From Piezodorus guildinii (taxonomy: Eukaryota > Arthropoda > Insecta > Hemiptera > Pentatomidae), in NCBI GenBank assembly GCA_023052935.1, contig CM041295.1, positions 23,315,806-23,379,805 of the forward strand: 64,000 nucleotides of DNA, given 5' to 3'. How positions within the stretch are numbered: the stretch's first letter is position 1; every line of letters starts with the position of its first letter. Below, piece by piece: positions 10,848 through 21,259 of the stretch. Position numbers and translations under genes: made by a program. The notes beneath the pieces are model-generated. The model was not told the DNA's origin. It did not search any database and was given only the letters and a program-made list of their open reading frames with translations.

Positions 10848-11490
10848 TAGGTTCCTTTAATTAAAATGATCCATTTCATTCAACTCATTTTATTTTCTTA
10901 TTTTTTTCCCTACGTTTCGGCTCTTTGCCATTCTCAAGGGATCTACTAAAATAAAAATTAATTAAACTGAACTGAGATCCAAGATGGCAGTATTTAATAT
11001 AGCATTTAAGGAATTAAAAGATAATTTTTCAACATTGTTTAAAGATGTTAAAATAGATATTAGTACTGAAATAATTTCTTTATGTATAAAAATGGTAAAA
11101 GCTGAAGGTAAAATATTTTATTTAAAAGAATGTAAAAGTAAAGAAATATTCCCTCTACAGTTAAGAGTGAGGGAATAAATTTCTATAATCCAGTAGATGA
11201 TAACAACCAGGACAGGGCTGGTCAGCCTGTAATAGTTTTAATTTTATTTGACTAAATTGTGACAAAAAATATATTTATATATTATATAGAGTGCATAATG
11301 GAATATAAAGTGGTAAGTAAATTGCTTTATAAGAATGTAAAAAATAATGTTGTGTATCTTTTAATTTTAAAATAAATGTTTTTTGTAGATCCTTTGAGAA
11401 TGGCAAAGAGCCGAAACGTAGGGAGAAAAAATAAGAAAATAAAATGAGTTGAATGAAATGGATCATTTTAATTAAAGGAACCTAATAATT
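10848..11490. mobile_element. TIR element with a hammerhead-like motif in each inverted arm
   Basis: The arms (10848-10945 and 11388-11490, about 95 bp) are near-perfect reverse complements, running from AGGTTCCTTTAATTAAAATG inward to GGCTCTTTGCCATTCTCAA. Each arm holds a motif of the form CTTTGAGAATGGCAAAGAGC followed by CGAAACGTAGGG (10908-10940 minus, 11391-11423 plus), the Penelope-type order of box, stem and GAAAC. Between the arms a 64-codon frame (10984-11178, MAVFNIAFKELKDNF…) has no known domain; it may be chance or the remnant of a cargo gene. Confidence 0.65.
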
Positions 11491-11732
11491 ATATTTAATT
11501 TAGTATAATTAATAGTAATTTAGTAATAGTAATATTTAGTATTATTTCAATAAACTTTTCATTGTTATTTAATAATAATATTTTTTTTTAATAAAAAAAG
11601 AAAAAATGTACAAAAAAAAAAAGTCAAAATCCAGTAGGAAGACAGTAAGCATAAATAAAACTTCATAGAACTTAGTGTTACGTATTAGATTTCGAAATTC
11701 ACTACTATCAGTTATCGCCCTCTTCTATTCCG

Positions 11733-11763
<31 letters not shown>

Positions 11764-12636
11764 GTGCCTGTGAGCGCCTGACACCTTGGACTTTCACTCG
11801 GTATCAATGCCAACACGAAGCACACTCACGACAATAGGGTGTCAGTGGCTTGCTACTATTCAAAAATTTCTCTTCAAGTCTAGAAATTCGCTCGTTTTTC
11901 TATATCTGTCTGAATATGAAATCAGAAAATCGAAAAAAAAAAAAATTAAATAAAACGCCGTATTCTCATAGATTGACATCTGGACCTTTCCACTTTAGGG
12001 TAATTGAGCCAAATGAGGCATCGACGTGCATTATTAAATGGGTACCTAACAAGTGTAAATACCTAGTCAACGGAAGAGTGAGCGCTTAGTGGCCCCTCAG
12101 ACCTCAAAGCATCAATAATTTACCAAAACTCCAACTTTTAGTGGAAATAATTAAAACGTATTTAGGGATGGTTATTTAATTACATTAAGCTTAACTATTC
12201 TATGCCTAGAGCTGCCGAGGCAAGATTTTTAAGTCCTTCTTCCCAAAGTCAAGAAAATATATTTATTTCTTTTATAACGTCTATTCATTATTATATTTAT
12301 ATTTAATAAGAAACATAAGTTGGTCAATAAATCAAAATTGGTTTTGTTTATTATTTTAAAGTGAAGCAAAGTTTACGGAAAATTTAATTTTCTTATCTAA
12401 AGAAAACTTGACTGCAATGAATGTTTTCGAAAACTATAGAAATAACAAAATCTATTCGGTTTATTGCTATTCGAATTACATTTTAAATGTTAAATTAAGT
12501 TACCATAGGAATCCTATTTAGTTTACAGTAACGTCTTTTTTCATGAAATAGTATTAAATTTGAGATAATTAATAACGATGTTAGTTTATAGATTTATAAT
12601 AACTTGTCATTAATTTTAACAACTTAGTTACAGCTA
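11491..12636. other. No recognisable feature; poly(T) at 11738-11763
   Basis: The block at 11700-11880 is somewhat GC-richer and follows a 26-base T run, so it could be the 3' side of a minus-strand retroposon. No family was recognised. Confidence 0.35.
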
Positions 12637-12886
12637 CTTGATAGCATCTCGGAGACTCCAATGGGCGCGTAAAGTTGTTGGGCTCGGTGTGGAACGGATT
12701 CCGAGAAGGTTGGTATTCGCTGAACCGACTGGTAGGCGCCCGAAAGGTAGGCCGAAGCGTCGATGGGAGGATTGCATTAAGGCTGATCTCGGGGGCTTGG
12801 GCTTGACCGGCGAACATTGGACGAGTCTGTGCAGGCGAAGTTTGGTGGTATCGGCATCGAACCTTCGGGTTCGGTAAGCCTATTAT
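12637..12886 (+). mobile_element. LINE type N fragment, copy 3
   Basis: Starts at TTGATAGCATCTCGGAGAC and encodes IASRRLQWARKVVGLGVERI and GRRPKGRPKRRWEDCIKADL through to the family 3' end (CGGGTTCGGTAAGCC then TTATTA). It is about 90% similar by eye to 1840-2386 and 16074-16585, with a later 5' truncation point. No clear target duplication was seen. Confidence 0.75.
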
Positions 12887-14030
12887 TATATAATGTAAAT
12901 ATATATGTATGGATTTTGATACAAATATGGAAATAATGATGTATTATATATGTGATTTTTCTTTTACCACATGGAGGACCGCTCATTTTTATATTCCAAG
13001 CAACATTTCTATTCAATTACTCAAATAATAATAAAATATTATTATTATAACACTGTATAATCACTATATGACAGAATGATCGGGCAAGCCAAAGATAGCT
13101 TTATGCACATGTCGCGCTAATAAAGAAAGTAAAAAATATATGAATATCACTGAGCTCAACGAGGTTACCCAATTTAAGGTAAAAAAATATCCGATAAAGC
13201 AGCTCAAAAGAAATTGAACGCTGAATCGAAAATAAAGATAAGAGTTGGCCCGTTTAAGAGGAGCTACTGAGTGCCCACGCCTCCGCCTGCTATGGTTTTT
13301 GGTAGAAAGCTACTTCAAAGGAATTAGGAAAACATGGCATTCGGACAAAAAACGATAGCGGAGTTTTGAGTTCCACTGTTTTTGTTTTCAGCTGACTTTG
13401 AGGGATGAAGACAAAAAAAAAAACTACGTCACACACTCATGCCTTTATGAGGCTATACTTCTTCTCGATATAGTTCCTCTGGAATCTTTCCCGATAAAGC
13501 GTTTAATTTTAAGTCTTCGATAGTCTTCTAGGGCTTTGTAGAAGTGTGTCACAAATTCTCTTTTTTTTTCAGAGGGGCGTTCGCGATTTCTTACCTCTTT
13601 TGCCACCTGCATTTATATATTGGGTTCTAACTCCTTTTTTTGGGTTAACTGTTTTAAATAGAGAAATTTTGGGGGAACGTTGGGATTCTATAATTCGTGC
13701 TCTAGCAAATGCCAATGTAAAATATGTTCTAATAAAGCCGAGGCCTATATTCTGGATCTTCCTTATCTGGGTTTTCATTGAATGTTTCTAAAACAAATAA
13801 ACAACATAAGCCGGACACATTTGAAACAGTCTGATTTCCAATAGACATCATATCGAATTTCGATATTAATACTCCAGAAGGCTACTTGTCTTACAGGGTC
13901 AGCATAAAAAAAGTGAGATATGTCAGTCGTTTAAGAATCAGCAACGAAGAGAACATATTAATGAAGAGAACATAAACTTTACAGCAAATCAACTCTGAAA
14001 TAACTGTGACAAATGACCAACAGTTTGCAT
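12887..14030. other. No recognisable feature
   Basis: Includes an 82-codon frame at 13546-13791 with a hydrophobic start and no known motif, overlapped by an equally long minus frame. Neither is called as a gene. Confidence 0.4.
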
Positions 14031-14156
14031 CATATACTTCTCTACTGCGCAAAATTTAATAAATATGGAGAGAAATATCTGAGACGGTATATACCAAGTG
14101 CTTGTGACCAACGAAATATAGAGACCATTCTTAAAATTGGTAATGTTGATAAATTA

Positions 14157-14218
<62 letters not shown>
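14031..14218 (+). repeat. LINE C-terminal fragment with A-tail, left copy of a duplication
   Basis: Encodes HHILLYCAKFNKYGEKYL-type sequence, which resembles the extreme C terminus (HIL-x2-C-x2-F) of RNase H-bearing LINEs. Poly(A) of about 30 bp and (TA)n follow. The segment 14035-14160 is repeated almost exactly at 15117-15243, with the mariner between the two copies. Confidence 0.55.
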
Positions 14219-14222
<4 letters not shown>

Positions 14223-15116
14223 GTTGATGCAAAATTAATGCAGGTTTCCTCTATTGCAATATCTTAATTCCAATTGTGTAAACAAAGCTAATCCTAACAT
14301 TGATCATTATTATACCAAAACAAACCTTATCTAATACCCTCTCTTTCACCATGAATTTGTTTAGTAAAATCGTTTTGTTCAGTGTGTTCAAAGGTCTTGA
14401 ATCGAAAATGTCAAAGTGCGATTTTCGTCAAATTTATTTTACGAATTTAAATTAGGGCGCAGCGCAGCGCAAACGGCTCTTAATATTACTGAAGTGTGGG
14501 GTCAGGGGGCTATTAATGAGTGCACGGTGCAGCGTTGGTTCCAGAAGTTTCGGAGAGGAGATTTCGACCTCGAAGACAAGGAAGGTCGGGGCCGTCATCT
14601 TGCTCTGGACAACGACCAGCTGAGGTCAAAAGTGGAAGAAGACCCAACCAAAACCACACGAGAAATGGCGGCGGAACTCGGAACTCAAAAATTGCAACGT
14701 CTTTGCCCAGCATTGATGAATCGGAAGGGGCCGATCCTGCTCCACGATAACGCCAGACCACACGTTGCACAACCAACGCTTCGACGACTGCACGAGTTGG
14801 GCTACGAAGTTCTCCAACATCCGCCTTATTCACCTGACCTCTCTCCTACAGACTTCCACTTTTTCAGGCATCTGGACAACTTTTTGAGGGAGAAAAATTT
14901 TCAAAACCAGGACGACATTGAAAATTCTTTTCGTGATTTCATTGAGTCCAGGGATTCGGATTTTTTTTCTGGTGGAATAAGAAAGCTTGTTGAACGTTGG
15001 CAAAAGTGCATTGATTCAGATGGAAATTATTTTGATTAAATATATATGATTAAAGTAAAGATATGGCGTATTTACAATACCTACTAAAAACCTGCATTAA
15101 TTTTGCATCAACCCAA
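14219..15116 (+). mobile_element. Cecropia-type mariner, internally deleted, intact TIRs
   Basis: Perfect terminal inverted repeats of about 28 bp, beginning TTGGGTTGATGCAAAATTAA at 14219 and ending with its complement at 15116. TA dinucleotides flank both sides (14217-14218, 15117-15118). At 898 bp it is shorter than the about 1.3 kb usual for full mariners. The TIR and protein resemble the cecropia/Hsmar1 group. The perfect ends suggest a fairly recent or trans-mobilised copy. Confidence 0.92.
14416..15039 (+). CDS. Mariner transposase with in-frame internal deletion (207 aa)
   Basis: Still one open frame, but about 140 residues shorter than full mariner transposases (about 340-350 aa). 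The N terminus has the first helix-turn-helix (FYEFKLGRSAAQTALNI, INECTVQRWFQKF). At about residue 91 (AAELGT) it jumps to KLQRLCPALMNRKGPILLHD, removing the second helix-turn-helix, the WVPHEL linker and the first catalytic Asp of the DD34D triad. It keeps HDNARPH (second Asp), YSPDLSPTDFH (third Asp) and the normal C terminus (RWQKCIDSDGNYFD). It might bind TIR DNA weakly but cannot catalyse transposition. The first ATG upstream of the family motif was taken as the start. Confidence 0.85.
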   Translation: MRFSSNLFYEFKLGRSAAQTALNITEVWGQGAINECTVQRWFQKFRRGDFDLEDKEGRGRHLALDNDQLRSKVEEDPTKTTREMAAELGTQKLQRLCPALMNRKGPILLHDNARPHVAQPTLRRLHELGYEVLQHPPYSPDLSPTDFHFFRHLDNFLREKNFQNQDDIENSFRDFIESRDSDFFSGGIRKLVERWQKCIDSDGNYFD

Positions 15117-15240
15117 TACTTCTCTACTGCGCAAAATTTAATAAATATAGAGAGAAATATCTGAGACGGTATATACCAAGTGCTTGTGACCAACGAAATA
15201 TAGAGACCATTCTTAAAATTGGTAATGTTGATAAATTAAT

Positions 15241-15318
<78 letters not shown>
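15117..15318 (+). repeat. Right copy of the mariner-flanking duplication and (TA)n
   Basis: 15117-15243 repeats 14035-14160 with only a few differences, and begins exactly at the TA that ends the mariner. 15246-15318 is an uninterrupted (TA)n of about 73 bp. Confidence 0.9.
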
Positions 15319-15322
<4 letters not shown>

Positions 15323-15898
15323 TGTATGAAACTTTATCATATTTCTCTTACATTTACTAGATGTATTTATTTTAATAGATTTGTTAATACAATATAGATT
15401 TTTTTAAATATAAGGAATATAGCTGTCTTAGGTACGGAATTTCATTTACATACAACCTCCCATTTTATACTGACGAACGGATTCGAATTTTTAGAAAATC
15501 TTACATCCCTACCCTCCTGTGAACCAATACCAAATCAAATCGTCCCCTAGGAACCTCTATGAAGATTACTATCAAATTTTCGGTCCTCAAAGGAAGAAGG
15601 AAAACTGAGAAGAAGACGCGCAACAATGTGCATCCAATGATGGTCTGTAATTTCGGGCCATTACTCGCAAACAAGGTGGGCCTTTCTCTGCGAATCAGTT
15701 AAATACACGTAGCTCTGTGGCTGTGGGAAAATGCGACATGTCGTAGGTGTGGCTGTCGTATTATCGTAGACTTTCCTCTTGTTTGTTTTGTTATTGTAGT
15801 AAATAATAGGAATTAATTTATACAGAATAAGGTGTAAAGTGGAAATAGCAGTTTTGAAAGAATTGGAAAATACATCTACGGGTCAATACATTCGAAAT
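15319..15898. other. No recognisable feature
   Basis: No ORF or repeat family identified. Confidence 0.4.
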
Positions 15899-16029
15899 CT
15901 AAGGTGACCAGATTTTTAGATAGGCAAAACGGGACATCTCTGAAGGAGAGGAGGGGGTTAACAACAAAAAATTTCATACAGAATAAAAATAATATTGTAA
16001 TATTTTTTTAATTTTAACATAAGTAGAAT

Positions 16030-17214
16030 TTACTTTTTTTTTAAATGTATTTATTGTAATTTACAACTGTATTTAGTTATTCAGTTGCTAAGTTACTTAG
16101 TTCGCGGCTTCTATCTAAAAACTTAAAGGTTAGAATTTATAAAACTATTATTCTTCCAACGGTTCTTCACGGATGTGAAACGTGGCCGCTTACTTTAAAG
16201 GATGAACAACGGCTTAAGGTTTTCGAAAATAAGGTATTACGTAAAATATTTGGTCCGAAGAGAGATGAGGCCACTGGGAGTTTAGAAGGTTGCACAACGC
16301 GGAATTGCGGAACTTGTATCCTGTGAATATAATTGAGCTGATTGCATCGTGGAGACTCAAATGGGCGAGTAAAGTTGTTAGGCTCGATGACGAGCGGATT
16401 CCGAGAAAGTTGGTATTTGCTGATCCGACTGGTAAGCGTCCGAAAGGTAGGCCGAAGCGTAGATGGGAGGATTGCGTTAAGGCTGATCTCGGGAGCTTGT
16501 GCTTGAATGGTGAACATTGGACGAGTCTGTGTAGGCGGAATTTGGTGGTATCGGCATCGAACCTTCGGGTTCGCTAAGCCTATTATTACAACTGTATTAA
16601 AAAATACAATGAGTAAATATGCAGTATGAAAAAAAGTCATGGAAATGTCTTGAGAAAGAACTACCCAGTGGTAGCACTTCACTAATTATTTTAAGACAGT
16701 AGGTCCCGAGGCCACCTTCATTTCAATCGCCTCGGAGGGTTATCAGGGATATCTGAGGAAGATAAATTACGGACAAGTGGGTTTGTATGGGCAAGGAGTT
16801 TAGAATGAAAAGAGGTGTATCTGTCACGGGCTATGTCTGCAACAAATGGATTTTAAGGTCATTATGAAGGAGTTGATTTGTGACAAAATAAGGGACATTC
16901 AGGACTTTGAATTGTAAGGATTGGATGCGGGAGGAATTAGATGGTTTAATAGAGCCCAAAGCTCGATTCCATATGTCCAAATAGATCTGATGATAGTGAT
17001 GTAAATGAGTCTTTTGTAATATACAAGAAGTTTTGAACTTTTGTCCAGTAAGTGTTGTAGTAGTCGGTATCTTCAAGCAGTTTCTTGTTGTTTCAGTCTT
17101 GTGTGAGGATTCCAAGTAAGGCGCTTGTCAAGATGGAGACCTAGGTATCGGATTTGTTCTACAGGAGTAAGGATGATGTTATTAAAGGATACTGGGGGGC
17201 AACAATTTATTAAT
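16030..17214 (-). pseudogene. Jockey-like LINE (J2) inserted in the hAT element
   Basis: On the minus strand, CPPVSFNNIILTPVEQIRYL, LDKRLTWNPHTRLK, then after frameshifts HHYHQIYLDIWNRALGSIKP, SLQFKV and VTNQLLHNDLKIH, ending in the J2 3' UTR and A-tail (poly(T) on plus near 16036). It is 5'-truncated within the RT thumb, with no catalytic motif left. A type N LINE fragment interrupts its 3' UTR (16074-16585). Confidence 0.8.
16074..16585 (+). mobile_element. LINE type N fragment nested in the J2 3' UTR, 13-bp TSD
   Basis: Target duplications TTACAACTGTATT lie at 16061-16073 and 16586-16598. It encodes the same C-terminal RT region as 1840-2386 (VLHGCETWPLTLKDEQRL, KVLRKIFGPKRDE, a 1-nt frameshift near 16278, then IIELIASWRLKWASKVVRL and GRPKRRWEDCVKADL). 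Its 5' end GTTATTCAGTTGCTAAG is almost the same truncation point as the 1840-2386 copy. Confidence 0.85.
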
Positions 17215-17235
17215 ATAAAAAAAATGTAAAATATT

Positions 17236-17540
17236 TTATCCCTTGATATATTTTTTATTTGAGTGAATTTGTTTCAGTAGATTGTTGTAATTTTTTAAAA
17301 TGTTGTAAAAATCTTCACAAGAATTTGTCAAACTATATTTGACACATAAAATGGCTTTCAAAGTTTCAAGACTTAATTTTGATTTTTCTGATGCCCACAC
17401 TTGATTTACTGTAGAAAAAACGCATGATTGTATGTTTTGATTCTTAAAGATATTTTCGCAATATTTCGCCAAATTAATTTGCCCTAAACCTAATTCACAT
17501 GAACATATTTCATTGTTGTTTATAACGAAATTAGTTTGAT
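17236..17540 (-). pseudogene. hAT transposase C-terminal (hATC dimerisation) fragment
   Basis: The minus strand reads CELGLGQINLAKYCENIF, CVFSTVNQVWASEKSKLSLE, TLKAILCVKYSL, SCEDFYNILKNYNNLLKQIH. This matches the hAT/ZBED C-terminal pattern (cys-glu-arg-VFS…W-x2-E-R-x-L-x4-LK…SC-x2-FY…LL). The ERVFS box is changed to SCVFS. The catalytic core upstream is not recognisable, so only the protein end remains. A stop lies at about 17236. Confidence 0.7.
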
Positions 17541-18004
17541 TGACCTAAAATATTTGCAAAATTTTATTCATATATTTCTTTTTAAAATTTTGTTTAAGGT
17601 TAAGTAAGGTGATATCCTTTTTTCATCAATGTAAAATATGGACTACAAGTATTTTAAGCTAAGTTTAGGAAAATTTATGTATTTATGAAATATATAAATA
17701 AATTACTTACCTTAATTTTTTATGGTAAGTAGCAGATTTGTAATATTCATTTGTTTAATTAACTTGCTAGCACGCAGTATGAACTCGAAGTGTATTATCT
17801 GAGAGACAAATACAATGTCAGTGGGCAGCAAAAGCAATATGTTAGTCGTCGTAGCCCGGAGGATTCTTAGAACGCAAAACAATGTTTTTCATAAATATAA
17901 TATTTTACTTAATTCTAAAAGTCTAGAATTTTGAAAAACGTCGCGGGACCCGGGACAAATTGTGAAAAATAGGGGCTGTCCCGCCAAAAGCAGGACGCCT
18001 GGAA

Positions 18005-18506
18005 TCAAGACCTTAATCAAGACCTTACCGATCAATATTTTTGATTTTTATGTTGTTGTTTTTACCAGTTATCCTTTATCCTTTCCTCAATATAAAACCG
18101 TAAATAAAATATTTTTCTGTTATATATTTAAAATATTTAAAAATAATAATATATTTTTAAGTCAGCTTTGTGGCGGTGTTTGGAAAATCTAATTCTGTTA
18201 TTTTTTAGATATCAAGTCAAAACCAAAACTAACAATAATATAAGGATAAGTCTTATATGTTTTATCCCCACAACTCATTACCTAAATAGTGAATAAAAAG
18301 GTTTAAAAAATTCTCTAAAAAACTTCTTTCGAAAACTTAGCGACTTTTAGCGAGATAAAAGTATATACAAGAAATGTGACAAAGTCTTTTCCTACTTTGT
18401 GTAAAAATTTCGATCTTAAAAACATAGTTCTTTTTTGTATATGTATTTCCAAAAATGGTGAATATTCGTTTTTCGCAATAATTACACGGGAAAAGGGTAA
18501 ACCAGG
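18005..18506. other. No recognisable feature
   Basis: AT-rich. A 12-base direct tandem (AATCAAGACCTT twice) at 18003-18026 abuts the hAT right end. Confidence 0.4.
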
Positions 18507-18880
18507 CAGTGATCGACACCCTTAAGACTACATTTCTGTGGTGAAATTAATAATAAATACTTTTTATGAACGGATCAGATTGAAACTTCCTATACCTCTT
18601 CATTACTTATCCTTCTAATGACTGAAAGTTTTTTTTGGTCCAAAGTTTAATAACTTTACAATATGGAAATATTCAAGCTAAAAAGCTTAAAAACTAGTTA
18701 TTGACACCACAGTTATCGACACCCCTTGTCCTCTAAACATTTATTTTTTAAAGATATAATAAGTCATTATAAAGACATAATACTATCCAAATGCTAAAAT
18801 TTAATTTAATATTAAAAAACAATTAAAATAATCAACTTTTTTATTAAACATTATAAATGAAACTGATTTTAATAACACAA

Positions 18881-19119
18881 CTCCCTGACCATACAAATCC
18901 ACTTGTCCAAAATTTATCTTCCTTAGATATCCCTGATAACCCTCCAAGGCGACTGAAAAGAAGATGGCCTCGGGACCTACTGAGTTAAAATAGTTAGTGA
19001 AGTGCTACCACTGGGTAGTTCTTTCTCAAGACATTTTCATGACTTTTTTTTTCATTCCTCATATTTAATTATTGTGTTATTTAATACAGTAGTAAATTAC
19101 TGTAAATAAAAAAAAATAA
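18881..19119 (+). mobile_element. J2 LINE 3' tail inserted in the pogo-like element, 10-bp TSD
   Basis: Direct repeats AATAACACAA flank it (18871-18880 and 19120-19129). It is a 3'-most LINE fragment with the PPRRLKRRWPRDL-type coding end, UTR and A-rich tail, close to the copy at 365-600. Confidence 0.85.
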
Positions 19120-19189
19120 AATAACACAAAAATAGACAAAAGAATTCCGATAGGTATATGTAACATAAAATAAAATAATTAATTTACAT

Positions 19190-20175
19190 TTCATCATCTT
19201 CATTCGTATCTTTTTTATCTTAGTTATCTGGATCAAATTCCACGATCTAACACGCAGGACAAATAAATTAATCAGACTCGCCACGTTCATATCCTTTTTT
19301 ACATTTTTGGTGGTGGACCTTAATGCATAATGAACAATTAACATAAATCCCCTTTAGAATATCGCCAAATTTGTAACATAGAATATGGTTGGTTTTGTTC
19401 ATTTAGACCTTTTAGATTTTTTTTTTCTCCAGCTACAACCTTTTTGTTTATTTTTTTTTTCAATATTGGCTTCCATCATTAGTTTCAATCGTGTCGCAAA
19501 ATGGTAGCCTTTGAGTATTTTAAATATTTTTTCTTCGGAGATTCTGGCCAGTATAGCACTTAAGCCAAGGATTCGTTGCCGGATGTACCAAACAAATTCC
19601 ATTTTTGACATCCAGTTTCCTCGTCATTGAAAATCCTTTCAGAATGAAGTAACACTTTTAAGCATTGCTCTTCTTCTAATATGTTTTGGACATTCTTGAA
19701 CGACTTTCTGACACTAGCTTCAGAAACACAATCGCTGGCTTCGGAAGTCCTCCCTGCTATAGAGGAGAGGGGTGCCTTCGTAAGAAAACCTTATACCAGC
19801 CAACACCAGGACAATTATCTTTAAAGAGAGTGGCTATAATTTTAAATTCAATTAATTATTTTACTAATTGTAAGATTGGAACCACTTTGTAAGATTGGCT
19901 TCATAAAAACAAGCGCTGGGCTTAGTAAAGGCTTCGGAAGGTGTGAAAAAGCCTTTTACGAGCCATTCCCAGAACAATTATCTTAATTGGGAGTTGAAAA
20001 TTATCATTTTAATCAAAGAAATCATTTTGCTGATTGTAACATGTCGTTTTCCCCCCTCGGGAATCCCTTTATCGCACATCTTTCTATCCAAGCAGCTGAA
20101 AGTTCGTCTTCTTCTTAAGGAATCGGGCAGTCCAAACGACCATTTTACAAATTTATCGCTTAATCTGAAGTGCAA
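19190..20175 (-). pseudogene. Pogo-like transposase remnant with PHD-type finger and duplicated HTH part
   Basis: Read on minus: DNCPGVGWYKVFLRRHP and KPAIVFLKLVSESR (about 19830-19690) fit the CENP-B/Tc5-type helix-turn-helix (G-x-x-W-x-x-x-F-x-x-R-HP). A second, more decayed copy of this segment sits at about 19990-19890, a tandem duplication. SERIFNDEETGCQ (about 19650) corresponds to the first catalytic region FN-x-DETG. NCSLCIKVHHQKCKKGYERG then FICPAC (about 19330-19245) is a PHD-like zinc finger, as seen at the C terminus of some pogo-like transposases, followed by an acidic tail and a stop near 19190. Several stops and frameshifts make it a pseudogene. Confidence 0.6.
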
Positions 20176-20911
20176 AGTTGCCCGAGGTGAACATGAAGTA
20201 TTTTAGATATTAATTTAATGTAGAAGCCATCGAAGTCTTTTAGATGTTAATTTAATGTAGAAGCCATCCATTGTGGACTTTTTATGGAATGCTCTTAATC
20301 CCTCTGGCTATAACCGGGCTTCTTGGGCATACTAGCACCCGTACACACAGAAAATAAATACTCGTAGGAACTGACATTGTCAATAATAAGTCATTGAGCC
20401 CCCATGACAATAACAAGTTACACTAGAATTAAAGTTAAAATAGCATTACAGATTTATCAGGAAGGTTAAACTATCCCAGGTTAAACTATAAACATTAAAA
20501 CAGAGCCATCAATATTAAAAAACAAAAAAAAATTAGTTATTGACAATGTCAAAAACAAAATACATTGGAAAAAATGACCAGTTATTGTCACCCCTGAATT
20601 ATAATATTTAAATTGATTATTTTAATTTAAATCACTCCAGACACTTTAATTATAGATTAAAAAACAGAATAAACTACTTACTATTATTTCGAAAAATGTG
20701 GGAAGAGAGTAGGAACAAAAAATTGGATGAAAATCATAAGCTTTTAGCCTTTAACTGGCTATCAACTGATGCCACGGAGGTATTAATTTTGAAACGTTCA
20801 GTGTGGTTTAGTTTTTTAAACAATTACATCATAGATGACTTAGAGGACTCTTCAAACATTAGATTCATGTATATCTTGATACAAAATTTGTACTTGTTTA
20901 CTTATTTCTTT

Positions 20912-21010
20912 AGGGGTACGGCCGTTGGCCTAGAAACAGTACGAATCTCTACATGTACTGAGCCCAAAACTCTTCATGGGTTGTAGTGGTACAGGTTTTT
21001 TTTTTTTTAC
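20912..21010 (+). mobile_element. LINE 3' UTR fragment with T-rich end
   Basis: GGCCGTTGGCCTAGAAACAG through GGGTTGTAGTGGTACAGG and a T run. The same sequence is found reversed at 40615-40740, and part of it at 39985-40018 and 23225-23460, so it is an interspersed retroposon end. Confidence 0.5.
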
Positions 21011-21259
21011 TAATTTTTTAAGTTAAAGTTTGGGGTGTCAATAACTGTACAGAGTGTGTCAATAAATGTTTAGTTTACTTTATCTCAAAAGGAACTTTAT
21101 ATTAATTTATAAAATGATTACACTTATACAGATAAGACATCTATACGACGAATATAAGTAATATAACTTTGGTTACTAAGACTAAGCTGAAAAAAAAATG
21201 ATCAAATTCTCTTCGCGGTTAAAATAAATTTTTATGTAAAAATTATTATATCCGATAAT

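Larger units (their letters stand above)
15899..18004 (-). mobile_element. hAT element hosting a LINE nest
   Basis: The left end reads AAGGTGACCAGATTTTTAG followed by AAAACGGGACA. The right end, on the minus strand, reads CCAGGCGTCCTGCTTTTGGC then GGGACAG. GGTGACCAG and CGTCCyG terminal patterns are typical of a widespread animal hAT group. The interior holds a hAT C-terminal dimerisation region (17236-17540) and, in its 3' part, a J2 LINE (16030-17214). An 8-bp target duplication could not be confirmed. Confidence 0.6.
18507..21047 (-). mobile_element. Decayed pogo-like element with repeated subterminal motif
   Basis: Right TIR (read inward) CAGTTATTGACACCCC ends at 21047 next to TA. Left candidates are CAGTTATCGACACCCC at 18710 (one mismatch) and CAGTGATCGACACCC at 18507. 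The motif AGTTATTGACACCC recurs about eight times, including internal copies near 20377, 20535 and 20580. The transposase remnant lies on the minus strand (19190-20175). A J2 LINE tail is inserted at 18881-19119 and a LINE UTR piece at about 20912-21010. Confidence 0.55.

Noticed and set aside
13546..13791. 82-codon hydrophobic frame
   Set aside because: An equally long frame lies on the opposite strand, and there is no motif, splice or repeat support.
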